From Candidatus Solincola jinzensis (GTDB lineage Bacteria; Actinomycetota; Geothermincolia; Geothermincolales; RBG-13-55-18), in assembly GCA_015711875.1 (NCBI GenBank), contig JACVJG010000001.1, forward strand, positions 1 to 36,432: a stretch of 36,432 nt of DNA. Direction: 5' to 3'. Made by a program: the position numbers and the translations under genes. The first letter of the stretch is position 1; every line of letters starts with the position of its first letter. Of this stretch, positions 1 through 7,854 are shown piece by piece. Under the pieces are notes generated by a model. It was not told the DNA's origin. It did no database searches and was given only the letters and a program-made list of their open reading frames with translations.

Positions 1-231
1 CTGGGGGTTCAGGACGCAGAGCCAGGTGTCGAACCCCTCCCGCGTGCACCCCTCTGCGAAATACCATGTGCGCGAGGGCTCGGTGACGCCCGCGGCGTCG
101 TGGCCGCCCGACCAGGGAGAATACCCTTCCGCGGCCGCCCCACCACACCGGAACGTCGTTCCCGCCGCCACGAGGACGGTCAGCAAAAGGAAAAGCGAGA
201 CCCTGCGCATCATCGGGCTATTCTTCTTCAT
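1..231 (-). CDS. Secreted protein with WYFAEG-type motif, N-terminal fragment
   Basis: This is the first 77 codons of a gene that runs off the left edge of the window. Reading leftwards from an ATG at 231, the protein opens with a basic n-region (MKKNSPMMRR), a hydrophobic stretch (VSLFLLLTVLVAAG) and a small-residue region, which together form a Sec signal peptide. The mature part reaches the motif TWYFAEGCTREGFDTWLC followed by VLNP. I know this motif from repeated extracellular modules in actinobacterial and other subsurface proteins; its function is unknown. A ribosome-binding site of the AAAAGGAA type lies about 12 bases upstream of the ATG. The gene is divergent from the histidine kinase at 402. 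The remaining domains cannot be seen. Confidence 0.75.
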   Translation of the reverse strand, partial: MKKNSPMMRRVSLFLLLTVLVAAGTTFRCGGAAAEGYSPWSGGHDAAGVTEPSRTWYFAEGCTREGFDTWLCVLNPQ

Positions 232-401
232 CGCGGGCCGGTGTTCCTTTTGGCGCGCTCCGCATCCAGGCGGCCTCGATGCGGCATTAACGAAGCGGCG
301 GCGCTGGTCGATTAGTCATAAGAACACCGATAATATGGGAAATGAAGGCACCGCGCCGACCTCCGCCGCCCGGAGGACGCGCGAGCGGGAGAGCGAAGCC
401 C

Positions 402-1643
402 ATGCAACTTGAGCGCAGGCTTGTCTGGCTGCTTACGGTGGCGGCCGCCGTGGCCGTTCCCGCACTTGCCGTTATCATCCACCTTCCCCACGGGGTGGAG
501 ATGGACCACTCCGTGCTTTACCTCTGTCTCGTGGCCGTGGCGGTGCTGGTTACCGCCCAGAACCTGGTCTTTCTTTACCCCAGCAGGCATGGAAAGCTGT
601 TTCCTCGCCTTCCCAACCTCTTTATCGGGTTGCTCGTTTATGACTTCGTAGCCTGTGTGGCCGTCTATTTCAGCGGCGGCCTGGAAAGCCCTCTTTATCC
701 CGCCGTGCTCATCGGCCCCATAGCCGCGGGCATATCCTTCGAGCTGCCGGCGGCGGCGGCGAGCACCTCGATCCTGGGCGTGATGTACGCCGTGGTAGCC
801 CTATCCCGATCCGACATGCGAGCCACCCTTATCCAACCACTGGCGTTCAACCTCTTTTTTCTCGCCCTGGCGTGCCTGATGTCGAACCGCCTGGCCCTGG
901 AGCTGCGGCGTCAAGAGCAATCACGGGACGAGGTGGCAAGCCTGGGCGAATTCATCCGGCGCCTGGAGAAGGCCAAATCCGAGTTCGTCTCCATGGTCTC
1001 GCATGAGCTGCGCACTCCACTCACCTCTATCCGTGGCTTCAGCGAGATCCTGGAGAGCAAGGACCTGGAGCCGGAGAAAAAGCAGGAGTTCTACCGCATA
1101 ATCCTCAACGAGTCCGAGCGCCTCTCTCGCCTTATCAACAACCTCCTCAACCTCTCCCGGATCGAGGCGGGTATAGAGCTGAACCGCGAGATGACCGATC
1201 TCGCCGCGCTGGTAGGCGAGGATATGGAGCTTCTCCAGTCCCAGACCGATATCCACGAGTTCAAGTACTTGGGCTCACAGCAACTACCCATGGTTTACTG
1301 CGACCAGGACCGCATGCACCAGGTGATAAAAAACCTTCTCTCCAACGCCGTTAAATATTCTCCCCAGGGCGGGCCCATAGAGGTGGAAACAGGGGTGGAG
1401 GGCAAATACGTGACCATCTCGATCACCGACCACGGCATCGGGATCCCGCAGGAAGACCTGCCCCATATATTCGAGCGCTTCCGCCGCGCCGAGAACCAGG
1501 GCCTTTCGGGTATCACGGGCACGGGCCTGGGGTTGGCCATCGTCAAGCACCTGGTGGAGCTGCACGGCGGGAAGGTGACCGTGAGGAGCGAGCCCGGGCG
1601 GGGAAGCACTTTCACCGTTTACGTTCCCATAAGGGGGTTGTGA
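402..1643 (+). CDS. Membrane sensor histidine kinase (intact)
   Basis: This is a 413-residue two-component sensor kinase. About six hydrophobic segments fill residues 7-162 and form a membrane sensor without a large external loop. A short helix leads into a HisKA domain with the H-box SHELRTPLTS, phospho-acceptor His201. The ATPase domain is complete: N-box NLLSNAVKYS, G1 DHGIGIP, F-box FERFRR and G2 GTGLGLAI. An in-frame ATG at 342 would add a Pro/Arg-rich stretch with no usable ribosome-binding site. The ATG at 402 is preferred because it has a GGAG about 10 bases upstream and places the H-box at residue 201, exactly as in the downstream paralogue. No response regulator is adjacent; the nearest is the lone receiver at 5212-5601. 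The signal sensed is unknown. Confidence 0.93.
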   Translation: MQLERRLVWLLTVAAAVAVPALAVIIHLPHGVEMDHSVLYLCLVAVAVLVTAQNLVFLYPSRHGKLFPRLPNLFIGLLVYDFVACVAVYFSGGLESPLYPAVLIGPIAAGISFELPAAAASTSILGVMYAVVALSRSDMRATLIQPLAFNLFFLALACLMSNRLALELRRQEQSRDEVASLGEFIRRLEKAKSEFVSMVSHELRTPLTSIRGFSEILESKDLEPEKKQEFYRIILNESERLSRLINNLLNLSRIEAGIELNREMTDLAALVGEDMELLQSQTDIHEFKYLGSQQLPMVYCDQDRMHQVIKNLLSNAVKYSPQGGPIEVETGVEGKYVTISITDHGIGIPQEDLPHIFERFRRAENQGLSGITGTGLGLAIVKHLVELHGGKVTVRSEPGRGSTFTVYVPIRGL

Positions 1644-1725
1644 TGCGGGTCAACGCGAGCAGGGCCGATCCCCTTCATGCTCTCGGCGGCCTTTCCCGCG
1701 GCGAGAAGAGAGGCCAGGGAGGTGG

Positions 1726-3024
1726 TTGAGGCTGTACCGCCATAACCTCCTTCGCATGCTCGGCAGCCTGTGGTGGGCCTCTATCGTGATAATGTCCGCC
1801 CTGCTGGTCCTGCCCCATGCCGTGGCCACTCGCTACGACATGGCTCTGCTGGCGCTTTTCGCCATGCTCGTCCTCAGCCTCTCCGCCTCGCTCCTGCCTT
1901 ATCGCGAGACGCCCCCGGTGCGCGTTTTCGGCCTGCTGGTGGGTTTTTTCAGCCTTGCCCTGTCGTTGCTGACATGCGTGGTCATCCATTACAGCGGCGC
2001 GGCCCACAGCCCCTTTTTCCCCTTCCTCCTGCTGCTGACCTCCTACAGTTCGGGGCTCTTCCCCTCTCCCGCATCCGCCGCCCTGCTCACGGGCTTATCG
2101 CTGTCCGCGTACCTGGTCACCGTCCTCTTTCTCGCCTCTCCGCAGGCCTCCGACGCGCAGCTGATAAGCGCGCAAGCCTTCTTCCTCGTGCTGGCTTCTT
2201 TTCTCATCAATCGCATGGGCGCGGAGAGCAGGAAGCAGGCCATGGAGAGGGAGCGGGCCATGGAGGAGTTGCGCGCTCTTTCCCAGATGGACAGGGCGGC
2301 CTCATCTTTCGTCTCCGCGGTGAGCTTCGAGATGCGCACTCCCCTCACCTCCATTCTAGGGTTCAGCGAGATGCTGGTCGCTCGGGAGATGGAGCCGGAA
2401 AAGGAGCGCGAATACGTCGGGATAATCGCCAGGGAAGCGCAGAACCTTTCAAGACTGGTCGAGGACCTGCTGGACATCTCGCGCCTGGAGTCAGGAAAGC
2501 TGCAGCTCCAAAAAGAGGTGGTGGGTCTGCAGCGCCTCCTGGAGACCAGCATGTCCCTGCTTGATTCCTCCCGAGAGCCCATAAGCGTCAGGGCCAGCAT
2601 ACCGGGCGACCTCTCACCGGTTATGGTGGATGTCCAGCGCATGAAGAGGGTTTTTGACTCCCTTTTCGGCTACATAAAGAGAAAGTCCGGTCCCGGTTCG
2701 GAGGTGAGGATATCGGCCAAGAGCGAGGGTGGCGAGGTGGTGCTCACAGTGAACATCAGGAAAAGCGAAACCGGCGGTCGGCAGCATGACGGCACAAGGA
2801 TCTTCCCACCCCTGGGAGGCGTGGAGGAGGGCGATCTTGATCTCGCCATCGCCCGCAGGATAGTACAGGCACACCAGGGCAGCCTTAGTCTTATACCCAC
2901 TTCCGGTGCCTGGTTCACCATCGTCCTGCGCCTTCCCGAACTGAGCATGGACGATTTCCTCGTCGCTCCATCCCCCGTTACCGCCGCTCTCGAGAAGGGA
3001 GCAGTGGAAGGGCCAGAACCATGA
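1726..3024 (+). CDS. Degenerate histidine kinase paralogue (probable pseudokinase)
   Basis: This 432-residue protein is a tandem paralogue of the upstream kinase, with the same six-segment membrane region (compare HYSGAAHSPFFP with YFSGGLESPLYP) and the same spacing to a HisKA-like helix. The H-box reads SFEMRTPLTS, so the phospho-acceptor His is Phe201. The expected N-box position reads SLFGYIKRKS, G1 (DxGxG) is absent, and the G2 region reads EEGDLDLAI without the glycine pattern. The frame is open throughout, so this is not a decayed pseudogene at DNA level. It probably acts as a non-catalytic partner or scaffold, perhaps dimerising with the upstream kinase; that is inference. The start is a TTG with AGGGAGG just upstream and rather tight spacing, so the exact start is uncertain. 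Confidence 0.85.
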   Translation: MRLYRHNLLRMLGSLWWASIVIMSALLVLPHAVATRYDMALLALFAMLVLSLSASLLPYRETPPVRVFGLLVGFFSLALSLLTCVVIHYSGAAHSPFFPFLLLLTSYSSGLFPSPASAALLTGLSLSAYLVTVLFLASPQASDAQLISAQAFFLVLASFLINRMGAESRKQAMERERAMEELRALSQMDRAASSFVSAVSFEMRTPLTSILGFSEMLVAREMEPEKEREYVGIIAREAQNLSRLVEDLLDISRLESGKLQLQKEVVGLQRLLETSMSLLDSSREPISVRASIPGDLSPVMVDVQRMKRVFDSLFGYIKRKSGPGSEVRISAKSEGGEVVLTVNIRKSETGGRQHDGTRIFPPLGGVEEGDLDLAIARRIVQAHQGSLSLIPTSGAWFTIVLRLPELSMDDFLVAPSPVTAALEKGAVEGPEP

Positions 3025-3052
3025 TATGAGGACGGTCTGGTATCCTTAACGC

Positions 3053-4024
3053 ATGGAAACGACGGGATGCGCAATTGGCGTGGATATGGTGGAAGGTCGC
3101 TGCCGCATCTGCGGCGACAGCACCGAGATCCTGCGTCTTACCGAGTTCAACCTCAAGCTGTGCAGGCATTGCTTCGCGAGGTTTTTCGAGCGCCGCGTGC
3201 GCCGCGCGCTGGAAAAACATGCCATGGTAGGAGAGGGGGACCGCCTGGTCCTCGCGGTTTCGGGAGGAAAAGACTCCACCGCCCTTCTCTTCGCCCTTAA
3301 ACGGCTGGGCATGGTCATGGGCTTCGATCTCCAGGCCCTGCATCTACATCTCAACATGGGGGAATATTCGGACCTCAACCTGGAGGGGGTGAGAAAACAG
3401 ACGGAGCTCGCCGGAGTCCCACTCGAGGTGGTGCGCATCAGCGACCTGGGGCTGCGGGTGCAGCGCGTCAAAGGCTGGAACGCCTGCGCGGTTTGCGGGG
3501 CCATCAAGCGTTCTCTTTTCAACCGCGAGGCCAGGCGCCTGGGCGCCAGCGTAGTAGCCACCGCGCACACCCTCGAGGACATACTGCTCTTCACCTTTAA
3601 AAACCTGCTCTCGCGCAAGTATCATGTCCCCCAGCCCGTTCTTCCTCCTTCAAGCGGCCTGGCGCGCAAGATCAAGCCCCTCTTCTACATGCCGGAGCGG
3701 CTCAACCTGGCATACTGCTGCCTGCGTGGCATCCCCGTATTCGAGGAGAAATGCCCGCAGTGGACCCCCCGCGGCCATTCCCTCAAAGAGGTGTTCGAGC
3801 ATATGGAAGAGGTGATGCCCTCCGGCAAACTGCAGTTGCTGCTCTCCTTTATGGATGCCTTTCCCATGCCGGGGAACGAAACCGAGAGCCCACGCAGGCC
3901 TTGCGCTCGTTGCGGCGAGCCCACCGCCCAGGAGCTATGCGCCCTCTGCCAGCTCGCCGACTGGTTCGCCTCCCGCTCTCCGCAAGGCGAGGAAAGGCCT
4001 CGCGGTCTGAGCTCCGGCCCTTAA
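3053..4024 (+). CDS. TtuA/TtcA-family tRNA 2-thiolation protein
   Basis: This 323-residue PP-loop ATPase belongs to the TtcA/TtuA family, which adenylates a tRNA base (C32 in TtcA, T54 in TtuA) and replaces its oxygen with sulfur. An N-terminal zinc finger (CRIC and CRHC pairs, residues 18-42) is followed by the PP-loop SGGKDS (70-75). The internal CxxC at Cys145/Cys148 and a later Cys fit the three-Cys Fe-S site of TtuA. A C-terminal zinc finger has CARCGEPTAQELCALC. The two terminal zinc fingers favour the TtuA type over TtcA. The usual ATxHNxDD region reads ATAHTLED, so this is a divergent member. It begins 28 bases after the pseudokinase; an ATG at 3086 is an alternative start. Neither start has a strong ribosome-binding site. 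Confidence 0.85.
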   Translation: METTGCAIGVDMVEGRCRICGDSTEILRLTEFNLKLCRHCFARFFERRVRRALEKHAMVGEGDRLVLAVSGGKDSTALLFALKRLGMVMGFDLQALHLHLNMGEYSDLNLEGVRKQTELAGVPLEVVRISDLGLRVQRVKGWNACAVCGAIKRSLFNREARRLGASVVATAHTLEDILLFTFKNLLSRKYHVPQPVLPPSSGLARKIKPLFYMPERLNLAYCCLRGIPVFEEKCPQWTPRGHSLKEVFEHMEEVMPSGKLQLLLSFMDAFPMPGNETESPRRPCARCGEPTAQELCALCQLADWFASRSPQGEERPRGLSSGP

Positions 4025-4353
4025 CGCGCATGGCCTTCTGTCGCCCTCTCTTCGATGACCCCGGGGCCTTCTTGCTCTCCGTGGACCGCGATGAGCGCTC
4101 CAGGTTATCGCGCCGATTTGCGGCTAAGCGACGGAAACCATGGCGTGATTAAAGCATTCCGCGCCATGGTCTCCACTCCCGGAAAAGCCCTGGTGCGGAA
4201 CAGCGTGCCGCGACTTATCCATGACCTTTTCCGCGCACATGAGGCCTGCAGGAATAACGCGTTGCGGTCGATAAAACCTAATGAACGCATAGGTCGACGA
4301 TGTGGCTCGCGGTGTCGCGCCTGAGCCCACGTATAAGGGAAAGGAGAACCGTG
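4025..4353. other. Intergenic region without a convincing gene
   Basis: This 329-base stretch lies between the tRNA thiolase and the zinc-ribbon membrane protein. It contains a short open frame (4055-4324) with atypical composition and no ribosome-binding site, which I reject. The strong AAGGAG at 4341-4346 belongs to the downstream gene. I see no terminator with a T-run and no recognisable RNA gene. Confidence 0.5.
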
Positions 4354-5001
4354 ATGGCTTACTGCCAGAAATGCGGCAGGGAGATATCGGAAGGCGCCGC
4401 GTTCTGTCCCGCATGCGGCTCGCCGGTAGGCGCGGAGACGTCGACGCCTTCGCCGCCGCCCGGCGCCACCCCGGCCGCTCCCACGCCACCGGCGCCGCCG
4501 GGCGCATCATCTCCATACGCGCCATATGCGATGGGAGCGCCGCCGGCCCATGTCCCCGGAGTCGTGCCTCCCCCACCCTCTAGGAGAAAAATGGGTTCGG
4601 GCTGGAAAGCGGCGTTGATCATAGGGGTTTCCATCATCATCATTCTGGTGGTGGGAGCGGTTCTTATCGGCGTTTTTGTCTTCACGGCGGTTAAGGCCCC
4701 GGTGGACGTCACCAACCGCTACATCGAGGCGGTGAACGATGGTGACGCCGGCGCCGCCTGGGAACTGCTGCATCCCGCCTCGCGCTTCAAGCGTGACTAC
4801 ACCTTGAGCACCTTCGAATCACAGGTCATCGAGCCCACCACCAGGCTCAAGAGCTGGAACGCCAATGAGGTGGAGGTAAAGGACAACCGCGCCATGGTCA
4901 GGGTGGACATGGAGGACGTGGAGGGCTCGGACTTCAGGGTGGCGTTCGAGCTGAGAAAGGTCAGGGACGACTGGAATATATTCGATTATAACCTGGACTG
5001 A
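4354..5001 (+). CDS. Zinc-ribbon, single-pass membrane protein with NTF2/DUF4878-like outer domain
   Basis: This is a 215-residue protein. Residues 4-21 form a short zinc ribbon (CQKC and CPAC pairs). A Pro/Ala-rich linker spans about 29-76 and one strongly hydrophobic helix about 84-112. The C-terminal 100 residues resemble the small NTF2-like/DUF4878 fold (VDVTNRYIEAVNDGDAGAAW, later VRDDWNIFDYNLD). The expected topology is zinc ribbon inside and NTF2-like domain outside. The start at 4354 has AAGGAG seven bases upstream; the open frame extends to 4300 but nothing supports an earlier start. The same outer-domain pattern (small residues, GD, ELL.P) ends the Ser/Thr kinase at 13909-15321. No enzymatic residues are recognisable, and the function is unknown. 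Confidence 0.85.
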   Translation: MAYCQKCGREISEGAAFCPACGSPVGAETSTPSPPPGATPAAPTPPAPPGASSPYAPYAMGAPPAHVPGVVPPPPSRRKMGSGWKAALIIGVSIIIILVVGAVLIGVFVFTAVKAPVDVTNRYIEAVNDGDAGAAWELLHPASRFKRDYTLSTFESQVIEPTTRLKSWNANEVEVKDNRAMVRVDMEDVEGSDFRVAFELRKVRDDWNIFDYNLD

Positions 5002-5211
5002 AGCGGCGACCGTCGTTGTTTAAACGGTCTCTTACGGGAAGACGGTCTGGCTTTGATCTTCTTTCACGCTCAGTAGGGACTTGCAGCCTTTGAACCCAGC
5101 GCCCGGCGCGCCGGGATCGCTTCGGCCGTTCTGGTTTCACGATAGCGCTGGGGATGGCGGGCCTCTTTGCGCGGGACTTCGCCCCGGACCACGGGAGGCC
5201 GGAAGGCTCGA

Positions 5212-5601
5212 TCATGCCTCCAGAAAAGAGAGGACCTTCTCCACCAACGCCTCTATGCCGGCGCTTTTGGGGACGAACTCGCTAGCTCCCATCTTTTTCA
5301 ACTGCTCTATACTCTGCCTGCGCGTGAGGACGGAGTTGACGATGATCGGCGTGTTCATGGTCGCTTTGTCCTGACGCAGTTTTTTAAGCACCCACATCCC
5401 GCTGCGCCGCGGCATGTGGATGTCGAGGATGATGAGGTCTGGCTCCAGCCGGCGCGCGATATCCACGGCGTTGCCGGCATCGAGACAGACATGGGCCCTG
5501 AGCCCTTTGTTGTTGAGAAATATCTCCGCCAGCCGCGCTATGGAACGATCGTCCTCGATGACCAGAACCGTTTTCTCGCCCATCCATATGAGTATATCCA
5601 C
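5212..5601 (-). CDS. Stand-alone response regulator receiver domain
   Basis: This is a 129-residue CheY-like receiver with no output domain. The acidic pair is Glu16-Asp17-Asp18 and the phospho-acceptor is Asp60 in LIILDIHMPRRSG. The switch residue is in IIVNSVLTRR (Ser in place of the usual Thr/Ser) and the conserved lysine is in FVPKS. The GTG at 5601 opens the frame, but the ATG at 5583 (MGEKTVLVIEDD) fits the usual family length better; neither has a clear ribosome-binding site. It is convergent with the zinc-ribbon gene ending at 5001. It could take phosphate from any of the nearby kinases; partnership is not shown by the sequence. Confidence 0.92.
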   Translation of the reverse strand: MDILIWMGEKTVLVIEDDRSIARLAEIFLNNKGLRAHVCLDAGNAVDIARRLEPDLIILDIHMPRRSGMWVLKKLRQDKATMNTPIIVNSVLTRRQSIEQLKKMGASEFVPKSAGIEALVEKVLSFLEA

Positions 5602-6370
5602 GCGCCGCTATCGCGGTCAAAAAAAGCGGGTCCTTGGGGATCGCCTTTTCCCTGCCCGGTGGTTCGATAAGCATGAACGGGTTGCCTCTCAATCCGTTTC
5701 AACCCCAAGCGCCTGCCAAGACCTCACGGCATCGCGGATGCGACGAGCACGAACACCAATCACCCTGTTTTACCTCCTTGGCTCCATCGTTTACGCTCAC
5801 GTGGCCAGGGATAATGCCCGCGCTGTGCGATCATGGGCTGGAAGGCCCCCTTGCTCTTTGTCAGACATGGCACGATCCCAACAATGATCTTTCTCGATCG
5901 TTTCCCGCCCCGCCAATAGATAGCCGGCCCCGCGTTGCCTCCAGCCTCGCGGCTTTATGCTAGACGTCGCGCAAGAGGGAGGGTGACTCCGCGAACATCC
6001 CTGGTCGGCCCTGTAAAATCCCGCAGTATAGGCATGCGGCATGACTCTGGCGATAGGCATAAGTCCGCCTTGGAAGAGCCACGTGTTGGTCATGATTTGG
6101 TACGGTCTCCGTTTCGTGAATTTCGCCTTCCCGCGTCATATCAAAGCCAGGGATAGATAAGGCTGACAGTCTATATAAAGTAAAGAGGTTTGCGGGAGAG
6201 GAACGGTCATCCGATGCGTGAGCGCGCTTGCGGGTGTCAGCCAGTGATGGATGCAGCAAGGCCCCCCGCCCCTTAGCCTCCCGGTCCTCCGATCGTTTTA
6301 GCCGAGCATTCCCGGGGAGCATTGCGGAAGGCCTCAGCTGCCTTCTCTCTATACGGTGACGGTGACGCTA
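5602..6370. other. Long intergenic region, no convincing gene
   Basis: These 769 bases separate two minus-strand genes. Open frames occur on both strands but have no family signal, poor composition and no ribosome-binding sites. One A/T-rich patch (about 6160-6185, ctatataaagtaaag) could be part of a promoter, but I find no paired -35. Near 6330-6350, just downstream of the basic-repeat gene, GAAGGC/GCCTTC arms can fold, but no T-run follows. An unrecognised small RNA cannot be excluded. Confidence 0.45.
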
Positions 6371-6583
6371 CTACTTCTTCGCCGGCTTCTTGGCCGCCGT
6401 CTTCTTGGCCGCGGTCTTCTTGGCGGCCGGCTTCTTGGCGGCCGTTTTCTTCGCCGCCGGCTTCTTGGCCGCCGGCTTCTTGGCGGCAGCCTTCTTCGCC
6501 GGCTTCTTGGCCGCCGTCTTCTTGGCTGCGGGCTTCTTGGCGGCAGCCTTCTTCGCCGGCTTCTTGGCGGGTTTCGTAGCCAT
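6371..6583 (-). CDS. Ala/Lys/Pro-repeat basic protein (histone H1-like tail)
   Basis: This is a 70-residue protein made almost entirely of AAKKPA, AAKKTA and PAKK units after the start MATKP. It has no folded domain and no acidic residue, and about 40% of it is lysine. Such repeats form the DNA-binding tails of histone H1-like proteins and of actinobacterial HU proteins (HupB, HupS). The likely role is non-specific nucleoid binding or compaction. The start is well supported by AAGGAG seven bases upstream of the ATG. At DNA level the gene is an imperfect tandem repeat of roughly 15-18 bases (cttcttggccgcc-type on the plus strand), so its length could vary between strains. The window also encodes an HU without such a tail at 28258-28539. 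Confidence 0.85.
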   Translation of the reverse strand: MATKPAKKPAKKAAAKKPAAKKTAAKKPAKKAAAKKPAAKKPAAKKTAAKKPAAKKTAAKKTAAKKPAKK

Positions 6584-6889
6584 CTTTTCACTCCTTTCCT
6601 AGAATTTCTTTTTTAGTCTTCTCCTTCAGTCCTTTTTTTCCTTCCGGGTAATGAAAGAAAAGCTGCCTGCTTTTTAACCCGTTCACAGACACGTGCACGG
6701 CAGAGAAAAGTCATGGTTATTATGGCAATATAAGGTAACTAGTGATGCTATGCCCCGGCTAGACCGTCAATGCCGCCGGAAAGCAAAAGGGTTTCCTCCC
6801 CCGCGCGTTCATCACAGACGGCAGGCCTCAGAAAATATACCATATAATACCATACAAATGATGTGTGCCAGGCTCTTGTCCTTGCGTCA
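6584..6889. other. Leader and promoter region of the basic-repeat gene
   Basis: The 306 bases between uppS and the basic-repeat gene include the strong ribosome-binding site at about 6590-6597 (minus strand) and a markedly A/T-rich stretch at 6600-6760. This fits a promoter and untranslated leader for a highly expressed gene, but no clean -35/-10 pair could be assigned. The open frame on the plus strand here has no support. Confidence 0.4.
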
Positions 6890-7615
6890 TCAGTCCTCGA
6901 GCGGCTCCTCGTAATCACTGGCTGAAAGCGCTTCCTCCTGCAGATATTCCGCGATCATGCCCTCGAGTTCCGCGCGGCCGAAGTCCGGCCATAGCACAGG
7001 GGTGATCATGATACGGGAACGTGCCAGTCTCCAGAGCATGAAATTGGACACGCGCATCTCGCCCGCCGTCCTGATAAGGAGATCGATATCCGACAGGTCA
7101 GAGGCATAAAGGCGGCTGGCAACCTGGGCCCCGTCTATCTCCGCAGGAGAGATCCTTCCCGCCTGGGCTTCCGCTGCCAACCTCCGCGCCGCATCTACGA
7201 TCTCGGCCCTGCCCCCGTAGTTGAAATTGATGTTGAGGTTTAGGCCCTCGTTGGCCCGAGTGACCTCGTGAGCCATGTCGAACCAGGCCAGTATCTCCGG
7301 CGGAATGCGGTCGCGCCTTCCTATATGCCGCAGGCGCACCCCCAGGCGCATGAATTCCTCCATGCGCTTGCGCAGGATGTCGCGGCTCATGTTGACCAGG
7401 AAATGCACCTCTTCCTCGGGACGCTCCCAGTTCTCGGTGGAAAAGGCGAACAGGGAGAGTGCCTTCACGCCGTTCTCAGCGCACACCCTCACCGCTTCCA
7501 TGATCGCTTCCTCGCCGCGGCGGTGGCCCTCTACCCTGGGAAGTCCTCGCATCCTGGCCCAACGGCCGTTGCCATCCATGATAATACCGATATGGCGGGG
7601 GTAAGCGCCCGACAA
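6890..7615 (-). CDS. uppS: Isoprenyl transferase (undecaprenyl diphosphate synthase)
   Basis: This 241-residue cis-prenyltransferase condenses isopentenyl diphosphate onto farnesyl diphosphate to make the C55 lipid carrier for peptidoglycan and other surface polymers. Signature motifs are HIGIIMDGNGRWA with catalytic Asp14, FSTENWERP, NYGGRAEI and RTAGEMRVSNFMLW. The C-terminal region reads MITPVLWPDF where many homologues have an acidic or tyrosine-rich version. The open frame continues to 7777, but the extra 54 residues are unlike the family. A TTG at 7615 has a perfect AGGAGG six bases upstream and gives the normal N-terminus (MSGAYPRHIG). It is transcribed divergently from 7855. Confidence 0.93.
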   Translation of the reverse strand: MSGAYPRHIGIIMDGNGRWARMRGLPRVEGHRRGEEAIMEAVRVCAENGVKALSLFAFSTENWERPEEEVHFLVNMSRDILRKRMEEFMRLGVRLRHIGRRDRIPPEILAWFDMAHEVTRANEGLNLNINFNYGGRAEIVDAARRLAAEAQAGRISPAEIDGAQVASRLYASDLSDIDLLIRTAGEMRVSNFMLWRLARSRIMITPVLWPDFGRAELEGMIAEYLQEEALSASDYEEPLED

Positions 7616-7621
7616 TTCGCA

Positions 7622-7627
7622 CCTCCT
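7622..7627 (-). promoter_or_regulatory. Shine-Dalgarno AGGAGG that sets the uppS TTG start
   Basis: On the minus strand the sequence AGGAGGTGCGAATTG places a perfect AGGAGG six bases before the TTG at 7615-7613. No in-frame ATG further upstream has a ribosome-binding site, so this decides the start. Confidence 0.8.
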
Positions 7628-7854
7628 GCTCCTCGAGGTCCACAGCGGCATGGGTAGCCTGGTTTGGCCGACGAAACGCGCTTCCGCGTCCTCGAGCGTA
7701 CGCGACTCGATTATATCGGATGTACAGGGTATCCAGAATGAACCGCACCGGCAGCGGAAATCGCCCTTAAGAAACATGTCGCTTTACCGATATAAGAAAA
7801 CGATGACATGTAGCAGCCCAGGAATGTTTCGAGCAGGGAGATCCGAGAACAAAA

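Noticed and set aside
342..401. N-terminal extension of the first histidine kinase
   Set aside because: There is no usable ribosome-binding site, the composition is Pro/Arg-rich, and the 402 start aligns the H-box position with that of the paralogue.
5002..5211. Terminator between the convergent genes
   Set aside because: A 14-base palindrome (5102-5115) and a GACCGT/ACGGTC stem are present, but neither has a T-run, so I cannot call a terminator.
5602..6370. Decayed gene or small RNA in the 769-base gap
   Set aside because: No frame on either strand shows family similarity and I see no recognisable RNA fold; it stays unassigned.
6890..7777. uppS starting at 7777 with a Cys-containing extension
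   Set aside because: The extension is unlike the family, while the TTG at 7615 has a perfect AGGAGG at ideal spacing.
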